A stretch of DNA of 50,350 nt, from the NCBI GenBank assembly GCA_022376515.1, contig WTXI01000264.1:1-50350 (forward strand), read 5' to 3'. Below, piece after piece: positions 31,118-41,577 of the stretch. The notes under the pieces were generated by a model. That model worked only from the letters and a program-made list of their open reading frames with translations, made no database searches and was not told the DNA's origin. The DNA comes from Lactifluus volemus (Eukaryota > Basidiomycota > Agaricomycetes > Russulales > Russulaceae). The stretch's first letter is position 1. Each line of letters opens with the position of its first letter. The position numbers and the translations under genes were made by a program.

Positions 31118-34100
31118 ATGTCGTATGTCAAAATCCCTCATGTCGATGCCCGCTATGTTAATTTTTACCACAGCTCGAGTCACATCAATCCCACTCAGGT
31201 CAGCGAAACGCAACCGAGCTCTTCCCCGCTCCAGCTGACTGGTACGTATGTTTATCGCCATGCTCCGCTAAGTACTAAACATCTTGCCCTGCCAGTTCTC
31301 AGAGCTCAAAGCCTTCCCCGTCTCAAGACCCTCCTTGGTTGGAAGAAACCCCGATTTTACGCTACGGTGATATACGGGGGGAGAACATGGCAGACACGAT
31401 CTGTGCGGGGCGTAGCCCAACGCGTAGAGTGGAACGAGAACATCGATTTGTAGGATGTCTTGTATTTTTACACCTATTCACAACTGAGTCTCTCTTGCAG
31501 CATCGTAGAACCACGCTCTCGCATCACAATAACTCTTAATGTGAAAATGTCCATGCGGAAAGATATCCTTGTTGGAAAGCAGGAGATAACCTGTGAACCC
31601 CAACATGGTTCGTCTCCTAAGTGCTCTTACCCATGCGTCTGGCTGAGCATCCTGCAAATAGAAATAGATCTTGTTTTCGGCAATGATGGCGGACATTCGA
31701 CCGAGGCAACCACACTCTTCTTAACGATCACCGAATCAGCGAACAGGAATTCCTCTATGAATGTGGCAGTCAACACCCTGAGCCCCACAACGGCCGATCT
31801 CGATAATCCTGCTGCTGAAGGAGGGGTTACGCGTATTGATGTCCAACTCAACAGTGAAACCATGCCATCCCTGATAGCTGCCACCTCTCGACCTCCTTTA
31901 TCCAGGACAGGTGCCCTTCCCGTTGAGAGCGATACTCCTTCTGAGCCACCAGTGGTGGCAAGCCAACCAGAGATGTCTCGTACCGCTCTCCTTCGCGCTG
32001 AGCAAGCTATCACCAATGTCAATACGATAAAAACATGGAAAAGTGCTGTTACTAATATCAAGTGGGTGATGGACACCGTCACTCCGATCGCAGCAGTATG
32101 CCCAATATCGGGTTTTCCATCCGTCCCTGAGCTAACTTCCACTCTTCAGTTGAACCCCTTCGCAAAACTAGCGTGGAGTCTGCTCTCAAAGATCCCCAAG
32201 GTCCTTCTCATTCCTTCTCAGACGATGTAGAACAGTCACTCATTTATTTTTCTTTCATTTTACCACCAGACATTGCTAAAGCAGGTTGAACGCGACCTCA
32301 ATATCGAAACACTACTTGAGGCCATACGCGATGTCTTTGAATTTGCAGAAGACGCTGATGTTTTGAGGAACATCATGCCAGAGTCTAGACAGGCAACAAT
32401 TCTCGAGGAGATGCTCGAGTGCGTCTCCAAATGTGCCGAATTTATCCGATCATATGCGGAGGATGTCCAAGTTGGTACGTCGTCTTCATCTATCTCATTG
32501 GCTATTATAAATATGTGATTTTCAGGAAAGCGGGCTCTAAAGTATATCGTTGGCCAAGTTGACGGAGAAATAGAACAATATCGCACCGACCTCGTCCGAC
32601 TGCAAACCAGTTTCCTCGCCCGTGCTACTGTCACCACCGAGATTACTGTGGTAGAAGCTGGTGCGTAAATTTGATGATCGCAGGACCGTCGGATCGTCAA
32701 TTTGACAAGGAGCACAGAATTGAACGCAAGGATCAGGGAAATGCCTTATAAGGGGGGCTGGCGATTCAACGATAAGCGCTGTCTTCCAGGCACGCGCAAA
32801 GGGTTCTTGGATTATATTATCAAGTGGGTTGAGAATCCCGAATCTGAACGTGCGCTTGTCCTCCTCGGCCAAGCAGGAACGGGAAAGTCTTCTATTGCCC
32901 ATGAGATTGCACGTCACTTCGACGACAAGTGTCTCGGCTCTTACTTCGCCTTTTTGCGAAAGGAGCAGTCCAAAGATGAGGCTTACCAGCTCTTCACGAC
33001 ACTTGCTCGTGATCTCTCCGATCGCAATCCTGCGTTCAAACACGCCCTTGGGAGGGTCATCAAGGATAGATCGTCTCTTTGTGGTTCCCGAGACTATTGT
33101 ACACTTTTTCAAAGCCTTCTCATCGAACCGCTCAAGACCGTGCCACTACGTAGTCCAGTTCTCGTCGTCATCGATGCATTGGATGAGAGTGGGGCAACAA
33201 TTGACAAAAACGGACTACACACCTTTCTTGCTCAATGTCTCATTGACCTCCCACCAGTCTTCCGCATACTCATCACCTCAAGATCGGAGAATGGTATCGA
33301 ACCTGCCTTCGCCAACGCAAAGTCCGTTGGTATCCTCCACATGGATGATCCCCAACTGGCTGCCAATACGGAGCGAGATATTGGCGTATATCTCCAGAGC
33401 GAGCTCCCCGAAGACGTGTTCAAAGACCATGGTGGCCAATTAGCGAAGGCGGCAGACGGCTTGTTTCAATGGGCGGTCATTGCATCCGGGTTCATACATA
33501 GCCGGGGTATCCTTGGCCTTAGCAAGAAGGAGTCCGTGCAGCGCCTGTTGGGACACCCTCAAGGTCGGAATGACAAAGGACTGTTGGACAACTTATACAA
33601 AGAAGTTCTCAAAGAGTACATCAAATCACATGAAGCACAGATTGTATTTCGATCTGTCATGGGACAACTTCTTGCTGCGATCGAACCTCTCTCTATCAAT
33701 TCCTTGATTGATTTGCGACAACATGCAGAAGATGATCCCGAGGATTCCGATCGCGTGCTTGGAATTCTCGGTTACCTGGGCTCACTACTGAGCAACGTCA
33801 CTTCTTCTGATCAAACGCGACCCATCGTTCCTCTCCATGCGTCATTCCGCGACTTTCTGACCTGCAAGAAGAGTGATGTGTTTTATGTGGATCTTGGCGA
33901 CGCCCACCGTCAGTTGGCACACTCCTGTCCTACGTTAATGCTCGATAGTCTCAAATTCAATATCTGCAAACTCGAGTCGTCACATCTCGCCAACAGCGAC
34001 GTCCCAGACCTGAAATCTCGAATTGCCAAATACATCCCACCTGCTCTATCGTATGCCTGCATTTATTGGAACGACCATTTAGGACACGTTTCTTTCGAAC

Positions 34101-36641
34101 GCGAACTTTTTCAGAAGCTTCGATCCCTGCTCGAGACGAAGTTTTTGTTTTGGCTGGAAATTCTGAGCGTCAAGAACCGTGTAGGCGTTGCTTCACTAGC
34201 GTTGTCATCTCTGTCGATGTGGTTGCAGCCGGTGGTAGGTACACCATAATTCAATATGACATGTAGTAACTTTAAAGTTGCAATAGCGTTCCCACACGGA
34301 GGTGAAGAATTTATTGGCATTGGTGAATGATGCGTCCGCATTTATGCGGTATTTCGGAATGCCGATGGCAAGGAGCGCTCCGCATATCTATATCTCTGCT
34401 CTCCCTTTCGCTCCGGCCTCTTCCGAGATCCTCAAGCAATATATTCAACAATTTCCTCGCACACTGACCTTGGAGCGCGGGCAGTTGTCTCATTGGCCAC
34501 CATTGGAAATGACGATCCATGCCCATAGCGAATACGTCTATTCTGTTGTATTCTCACCGGACGGGCAGCGTATCGCATCAGGCTCGCACGATGGCGCGAT
34601 TCGTGTGTGGGATGCCACAACAGGACAGATCGTAGCGGGCCCGTTTACTGGACACGCCTATCCAGTCAGATCAGTTGCATTCTCACCAGATGGGCAGCGT
34701 ATCGCGTCAAGCTCGGACGATCACACGATCCGTGTGTGGGATGCCACGACAGGACAGGTTGTAGCGGGCCCATTTACTGGACACACCGATTCAGTCAGAT
34801 CTGTCGCATTCTCACCAGATGGGAAACATATTGCATCAGGCTCGGAAGATCACACAATCTGTGTGTGGGATGCCACAACAGGACAGATCGTAGCGGGCCC
34901 GTTTACTGGACACACCTATTATTCCGTCACATCTGTTGCATTCTCGCCGGACGGGCAGCGTATCGCATCAGGTTCGTATGATGCCACAATTCGTGTGTGG
35001 GATGCCACAACAGGACAGATCGTAGCGGGCCCGTTTACTGGACACACCTATTCCGTCACATCTGTTGCGTTCTCGCCAGATGGGCAGCATATCACATCGG
35101 GCTCAGAAGATTGTACAATTCGTGTGTGGGATGCCACAACAGGACAGGTCGTAGCGGGCCCGTTTACTGGACACACCAATTGGGTCACATCTGTTGCATT
35201 CTCGCCGGACGGGCAGCGTATCGCATCAGGCTCAACCGATTGCACAATTCGTGTGTGGGATGCTACCACAGGACAGGTCGTAGCGGGCCCATTTACTGGA
35301 CACATCAGTTGGGTCAGATCTGTTGCATTCTCGCCGGACGGGCAGCGTATCGCATCAGGTTCGGACGATCACACGATTCGTGTATGGGATGCCACAACAG
35401 GACAGGTCGTAGCGGGCTCGTTTACTGGACACACCAATACGGTCACATCTGTTGCATTCTCGCCTGACAAGCAACGTATTGCATCAGGCTCGCACGATCA
35501 CACGATTCGTGTGTGGAATGCCACAACAGGACGGATCATAGCGGGCCCATTTACTGGACACACCAATTGGGTCAGTTCTGTTGCATTCTCGCCGAATGGG
35601 CAGTGTATCGCATCAGGTTCGGACGATTGCACAATTCGTGTGTGGGATGCCACAACAGGACAGATCGTAGCGGGCCCATTTACTGGATACACCGGTTTCG
35701 TCACATCTGTTGCATTCTCGCCGGACGGGCAGCGTATTGCATCAGGCTTGGACGATCGCACGATTCGTGTGTGGGATGCCACAACAGAACAGGTCGTAGC
35801 AGGCCCATTTACTGGACACACCCATTCCGTCAGATCTGTTGCATTCTCGCCGGACGGGCAGCGTATCGCATCAGGCTCGGACGATTGCACAATTCGTGTG
35901 TGGGATGCCACAACAGGACAGATCATAGCGGACCCGTTTATCGGACACACCGATTGGGTCAGATCTGTTGCATTCTCACCAGACGGGAAACATATTGCAT
36001 CAAGCTCGGACGATCACACAATCTGTGTGTGGGATGCCACAACAGGACAGATCGTAGCGGGCCCGTTTACTGGACACACCGATTGGGTCAGATCTGTTGC
36101 ACTCTCACCAGACGGGCAGCATATCGCATCAGGCTCGCGCGATCGCACAATTCGTGTGTGGGATGCCACAACAGGACAGGTCGTAGCGGGCCCGTTTACT
36201 GGACACACCAATTGGGTCACATCTGTTGCATTCTCACCAGATGGGCAGCATATTGCATCAGGCTCAGCCGATCGCACGATTCGTGTATGGGATGCCACAT
36301 CAGGACAGATCATAGAGGGCGATCCAGTCACATCTGCTGCATTCTCGCCAGATAGACAGCATGCTGCCTCAACCTCTGACAGTGCAATTCATGCGGAGAA
36401 GGTCGTAAGAGACGATATACAGATCCACTTTACAGACCAATCCCTGATTTATGGTGATGGTTGGATATATGGAGACGGGGGTGAACTTCTTTTATGGATT
36501 CCGGGGCTTCATAGGCCATGCCTTCATAGACCTAGTACTGTCTGGATTGCGGGCCAGGATGAGACCCGGCTAGATCTCTCAAAGTTTGTGCACGGATCAA
36601 ATTGGGCTACAGTACATGATCACAGTTTATTTAAATTTTGA
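31118..36641 (+). CDS. NLR-type STAND protein: C2-like, NACHT, 14 WD40 repeats
   Basis: Nine exons: 31118-31241, 31296-31449, 31501-31607, 31662-32095, 32150-32200, 32270-32474, 32526-32660, 32718-34234, 34287-36641; total 5,082 nt, 1,693 residues. The N-terminal ~130 residues look like a C2-type beta sandwich (KKPRFYATVIYGGRTWQTRS, VEWNEN). A helical region (~270-400) precedes the NACHT NTPase with P-loop GQAGTGKSS (~454-462), Walker B VLVVIDALDES (~551) and ILITSRSE. A winged-helix/linker region leads to WD40 repeats from ~980 to ~1590. Fungal proteins of this build act in non-self recognition and programmed cell death: the repeats sense a ligand and NACHT oligomerises. The last two introns are judged from frame; acceptor CAG at 32717 gives VVEAELNARIREMPY. 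Ligand and effector output are unknown. Confidence 0.87.
34508..36400 (+). repeat. WD40 repeat array: 14 near-identical 129-bp units plus one degenerate
   Basis: The repeat unit is 43 residues with consensus TGHTxxVxSVAFSPDGQRIASG followed by SxDxTIRVWDATTGQxVAGPF. Fourteen full copies were counted, then a decayed fifteenth (DPVTSAAFSPDRQHAAS). Fourteen units would form two seven-bladed propellers. Variation is concentrated after TGHT and around S-x-D-x-T; the rest is nearly invariant, also at DNA level. Unit 4 has one extra Tyr codon (TAT TAT at 34917-34922). Confidence 0.93.
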
Positions 36642-37478
36642 GATGTTTCTTTATTTATAAGAAATGTGCAGTGGAGGATGGCGGATGGCCTTTGCCAGCC
36701 TGCCTAGTGTTTCTTCCAAGTATAATCGCTACTAGCAAAAGGCATTCAGCTCGAGTACGGTCTGCTGTGGCCGCATTGGTACACCCTGAACGACCCTTAG
36801 GCTGCGCCCCCCCAAAAAAAGCAGGAGGAAAAAAAAAGAATAATAATTACACTCACCTCTACGATTGCAACCTCCCGCTCCACCCTCAGAGTTCTCAGCG
36901 TCGCGTCACTAACGTACCAGCGCACGCTTTGCCTTTGCGAATACACACTCTCAGAACCAGGGCTCTCACCTGGTACCAGCGTAACAACGGCGCTGTTACC
37001 ACCAACGCTATCGAAAAATCCTGACGTTCCTCGAGAAGCCCCAACGAGTCGTCAGACGAGATATGGAGGCAATTCCGCGGCAGCTCATCTCTGCAGCTGC
37101 TAGTACTAGCCCTCATCCTCGGCTCGCTCGCGCGACTTGAAAGAGTCCCTTGACCAAGCAACAACCCTTGCTCCACTCCGATATTTTTATTAAAAAAAAG
37201 GGCCACGTTTATTAATAAATAATATGATTGGTCACGTAGGTCAGTCGTCAATGGGAAAAAAAATCATCGCTCTAACTCGTTTGCATGTGATGATCAACGC
37301 GTAGTACTGAATCCCAGCCCGAAGAAGTGAGAGTCTCCCGATGGCTTGAATTCTTTTTTGGGTGAAGTGTAGTCCACGGTAGTCGTGACGTCATAGGTAG
37401 TAGTATATCCGGATCCCGGACCGCCAGATATCTGTCAGAACTATCACTATCACAGTCATCTGGGGGCAGCAGAATCCC
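36642..37478. other. Intergenic between the NLR gene and CNS1
   Basis: About 840 bp with several A-runs (36815-36840, 37190-37200) and no supported gene. Confidence 0.5.
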
Positions 37479-38731
37479 ATGGGAACGCTACCACAACCGC
37501 CTTCGTTCGACGAGCACCTCACCTCGCTCGAGTCGGTTCCTCTATTCATGAGTTCCCTCCCGGATGATCCGGCCGACAACGTCGCGCTCAGTGCGTTACA
37601 AAGTCTCGTGCACGATGGCACCCCGGACGGTACGGTGCGTGTTCTCTTATCAATCGCTCAGGCCGTGCTGACACACACACACACAAAAAAAGAGGTTGCG
37701 CAGAACTTTAAGGAACAGGGAAATGAGTATTTTAGGGGTAAACGATACAGGGAGGCCCTCGGCTTTTACACGCAGGGCATCGAGGCCAAACCGGACGACG
37801 TGCAGTTGAGAAGGGCGTTACTATTGAATCGTGCGGCGTGTAATCTCGAATTAGGTGATGCGTCCCTTATCCCGCACGTCACCCTCCTTATTATGATATA
37901 TTAGAGAACTACGGCTCGGTATTGCGCGATTGCGCGAGCGTCATTGCAGGTAACCCCCGGGCACCATCAAAAGCCTATTATCGGGCAGGTCTCGCGCTGC
38001 TTGCACTTGAACGACCCGACGAGGCGCTCGACGTGTGCACGCGTGCTGGGGGGTAGCGAAGGACGATGTGGGGTTCAAAACGCTACGTGCTCGGGCAGAG
38101 GAGAAACGCAGGGAGATGGCGCGTAAGGCGGATGAACGAAGGGAACGCGCGCGACGCGCAGCTGAGGAGAAGCGGCGACTGAACGTCGCTTTTGCGGTGC
38201 GCGTACTCCCTCTCCTTCAATCTGCCGACGTGTAACGCTCATTGGGGAGAGCAGGATCGCAACTTGATCAACGTGCCGGATGCAGAGGGCGAGGCGATGA
38301 ACGCGAATCGACCGTACGGCACGCCAAAGTTCGACCCCGAAGATCCGACGGGCGGCACGCTCATCATTCCCGTGCTGTTTCTCTACCCTGAACACGCGAC
38401 GACGGACGTGATATCTGAATTTGTCGAGGATTCCTCGTTCTCGGCTGCTCTCGCTCTTATCTTTCCACCCGGCGCACCTCAGCAGGAGTGGGATGCAGAG
38501 GGTAAATATGTGGAAGGGTCGCTTGTCGTTTATGCGACGACGAGGCGGAAGAGGCTCTTGAAGGTCGGACGGAAGATGACACTGAGGGACGTGTGTCGTG
38601 CCGCAGCTGGACCTGACGGAAAGGGAAAGGACGGGTTGGAGGTGAAAGATGGGTGCTTGAGTTTTGTGGTATTGCCCAAAGGAGAGGTGGAAGAGAGGTG
38701 GGTGGAGGAGTTTAAAAGGAACCGAGGATAA
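37479..38731 (+). CDS. CNS1: Hsp90 co-chaperone CNS1/TTC4 with TPR domain; one frame break
   Basis: A TPR co-chaperone linking Hsp90/Hsp70 (in yeast an essential gene, also tied to eEF2 folding). Exons: 37479-37629, 37693-37854, 37905-38196, 38255-38731. An N-terminal LESVPLFMSSLPDD is followed by TPR units EVAQNFKEQGNEYFRGKRYR, LLLNRAACNLEL, NYGSVLRDCASVI and KAYYRAGLALLALERPDEAL, a charged coiled coil EEKRREMARKADERRERARR, and the C-terminal wheel domain (IPVLFLYPEHATTDVI, ALALIFPP, GSLVVYATTRRKR, LSFVVLPKG). Exon 3 is one base short: at the G6 run 38048-38053 the frame changes from CTRAGG to VAKDDVGFKTLRARAEE, and a seventh G would restore it. Either a sequence error or a very recent mutation. 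Confidence 0.85.
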
Positions 38732-38879
38732 GCATAGATAACGATCGCAAATCTAAGATGGTCGGAATTGCCGGTCCGAGAGCTTGCGGGAACATTTGGT
38801 CCTGTTTGGCGGCGCATATCTGCAAGCCTTCACCACTATCAACAAAAGCACGACGACGACAACGACGGCAGCAAGTTCA

Positions 38880-39040
38880 GTGAGTCATTTCTCCAATTCG
38901 TGCCCATTCCACATGTAGGAGGGGACTAGTTTTTCTTAGAGAAGACAGCGGGCAGACGAAGGAGCAGAAAGTGGTGGATGCAAGGCCCAAGTGGTGGATG
39001 TAGAACACTCACTGACGAACTCTCACTTTTTTTTTTGCAG
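38880..39040 (+). other. Probable 5' UTR intron of RPS7
   Basis: Donor GTGAGTCA at 38880 and acceptor TTTTTTTTTTGCAG ending at 39040, 33 bp before the RPS7 start codon. Leader introns are common in fungal ribosomal protein genes. Inferred from splice signals alone. Confidence 0.55.
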
Positions 39041-39073
39041 GCTCGCCGCATCGAAACAAAACAAAATTGAAAA

Positions 39074-39875
39074 ATGTCCATCCAGCGTAAAATCCTTCGT
39101 ACGGCAAATGCGCCAACTACCCCACCCGATGAGACCGAGACGGCCGTCGCGCAGGCGCTAATTGATCTCGAGAATGGCGTGCCCGACCTCAAGACGGAGC
39201 TGCGCGCCCTGCAGATTTCTGCCGCACGCGAGGTCGATGTACGAGGGGGGAAAAAGGCTATCGTTGTATTTGTTCCCGTTCCTCAGCTGAAGGCTTTCCA
39301 CAAAGTTCAAGCGAGGTGAGTCTTGTTTTGGCTTGCCAGCGCAGCCATGTCGCGATGCGCCGCTCGTGATATAAGGGAACTGACTTGTTCTCTAGACTTA
39401 CTCGCGAGTTGGAGAAGAAATTTTCGGATCGTCATGTTGTCTTTGTGGCACAACGCCGGATGCTGCGCAAGCCTACACGCTCGTCGCGAGTCAAGCAAAA
39501 GCGGCCGCGTAGCCGGACTCTGACTAATGTTCACGAGAAGATTCTCGAGGATCTGGTGTTTCCGACGGAGATCGTCGGTAAGCGCACACGCGTGAACCAA
39601 GATGGATCGAAGTTGCTCAAAGTGTGAGTGCCCGCGGATCTCTTGTTCTTCCTCTTCCATGTCATTATTATCACCATCCCCAATTGGGTGTTCTTGGGGA
39701 TTTTATGGTAACGGAGTGGCGCTGACTCGGCACTTTCTTATTTTTGGACAGATTTTTGGACGCCAAGGACTCCACATCACTCGAATACAAGCTTGACTCG
39801 TTTTCGTCCGTGTATCGCCGATTGACTGGGAAAGATGTGGTGTTTGAGTTCCCTGTGCAGGCCGTACAAGACTGA
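39074..39875 (+). CDS. RPS7: 40S ribosomal protein S7 (eS7)
   Basis: A structural protein of the small ribosomal subunit. Three coding exons: 39074-39315, 39396-39623, 39752-39875; total 594 nt, 197 residues, the normal family length. Diagnostic stretches are [89 protein letters not shown] and [20 protein letters not shown]. The frame is perfect. The 128-nt second intron is longer than most here. Confidence 0.96.
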
Positions 39876-40109
39876 GGGGAGATGTCGATAGATTAGGACA
39901 TGTCAGCGTCTTTTACTCGCCGAAATATTTTCTCTCTCCGATCATAAAATCTTGTGCAAAAGAATGACTTTTGAACCGGGCCGGTGAGAATAGGCGATAA
40001 GCTCTTGGTTTTGTCGGGACGGGAATTGTGAGTGACAAAGGTGGGATAACCACGTGGGTTGTCGCCACGAACCGGGAAACGGAAGAGCCGTTTCGTGCGG
40101 GTGCGAGTG

Positions 40110-40210
40110 CCTTTTCTCGTTCTTGCTCTCTTTCTCTCTCTCTCTCCTTTATCTTCTCCTTCTTCCTCCCTTTCCTCTCTTCCCCCTCCTCACTTTTTTT
40201 TTTTTCTGCG
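40110..40210 (+). repeat. Pyrimidine tract (CT)n/(T)n in the Rab leader
   Basis: About 100 bp almost purely C/T, including CTCTCTCTCTCTCTC near 40131-40147 and T11 at 40194-40204, ending ~40 bp before the Rab start. Such tracts are common in fungal promoters near the transcription start. Confidence 0.65.
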
Positions 40211-40250
40211 CTACCATTGCGCGTCCCCTCCTTTCCACGTGAACCACGCG

Positions 40251-41577
40251 ATGTCTTCCTATCCTCGCATGGATCCGTACGGGAGGTCTAGGTATGACCA
40301 TGGTATCGATGCCAAGGTTGTCGTCATGGGTAATAGCGGTTAGTTTTCCCTCTCTTTCTCCCCTCAAAAAAATCTTATCAATTCAATCATCACCTGTCCT
40401 TTCCTCTTAACAAGGCGTAGGCAAGACCAGCCTCCTTCAACGATACACTCAAAACAAGTTCGATCCAAAGAACACAACATCTACAACTGGAGCCTTCTTC
40501 GTCGCAAAGAAAGTGACCGTAAATGGTGTCAAGGTGCGCCTCCAGCTTTGGGACACTGCTGGACAGGAGCGTTTTCGAAGTATGGTCTGTACCCAACCGT
40601 TCCGTTAATCGCAATTTACGCTCAATTAGCGCCCTGCGTACATTCTCATCCTTGGACAAATACAGGCACCTATGTATTATCGCGGCGCAAACGCCGCATT
40701 GCTGTTGTACGATATTACGAACCAAGTCTCGTTCCAAGATGTTCGTGGATGGCTCAAAGGTGAGCCTTGGCACGCCCGCGTTCCCCCATCGGAGCTGATC
40801 AATTCCCTTTTGACGTCCCACAGAACTCAAGAAGAACTGTCCCACAGACTTGATCACATATATCGTAGGCTCCAAGGCGGACCTTTCCCACCTTCGACAA
40901 GTATCTCCAGATCTCGCCCGTCTCTCCCTCCACCAATGGTTCCCACCACCTCGGCCACCCCCGCCACCGCCACCCCCGCCACAACCATCTTCGGCATTCT
41001 CCTACATCCGGCCTCGCTTCACATCTTTTACCTCGATCAGATCGGCTCCACTCTCCATGTCCCCGACTAAGCCGTCCCCACCCGGGTCACACTCTAGCAG
41101 CTTGGAAACGGCCCCTGGTCGTGCTGGAGCTGCGTCGCGAAGAGTGCAAACTGGCGTTACGCCGCGGAGCAATAGTCCTTGGACCGAAGCACCTGACCAC
41201 GAGAGTGGTAGTGGAGGCGACGAATATGATGAAGATGAACTAGACGAGCGTGAGTGGGGCCTCGAAAAGGGCATGGAACTTTTCGAAGTTTCCGCCAAGG
41301 ATGATGTGGGTACGTCTTTTTTCCCCTTTCCCTTCGACCCGATCTTTCATTGCTAAACCTTTCGTGACTAGGCATCTCACAGCTGTTTGATTCGTTGATC
41401 TTGACAATCATTGAAAAGAAGGACATGATCGAACAGGAAAATGTGCTCAAAGGACAGGGCAGCGTGTTGTTGAATTCGGTCACGACTCCTACGTGGGCAG
41501 CTCAGGCCGATGAAGAGGAAGCACGAGAGAAAGAGGCCGCACAGTCACACGCAGCCCGGAGCTGCTGTCAATCGTAG
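40251..41577 (+). CDS. Rab-family GTPase with a large proline-rich insertion
   Basis: Five exons: 40251-40338, 40415-40584, 40666-40759, 40824-41309, 41372-41577; 1,044 nt, 347 residues. G1 is GNSGVGKTS (split by intron 1), switch [11 protein letters not shown]3 [12 protein letters not shown], then [16 protein letters not shown]4 reads GSKADL instead of the usual NKxD, and G5 is SAKDDVG. The C-terminus SCCQS offers two cysteines for geranylgeranylation. Normal Rabs are ~200-220 residues. Here ~115 extra residues sit between G4 and G5: [19 protein letters not shown], Ser/Pro/Thr-rich sequence, then an acidic stretch ([12 protein letters not shown]). The insertion is exonic and in frame, so it is part of the protein. 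The Rab subclass was not settled; membrane traffic is inferred from family. Confidence 0.87.

Noticed and set aside
35513..36355. 280-codon plus-strand frame and matching antisense frames across the WD40 array
   Set aside because: They are shadows of the 129-bp repeat, periodic in every frame, and have no start context.
34508..36400. Regular direct repeats resembling a CRISPR-like array
   Set aside because: Units are coding, contiguous, 129 bp long and part of a eukaryotic WD40 frame.
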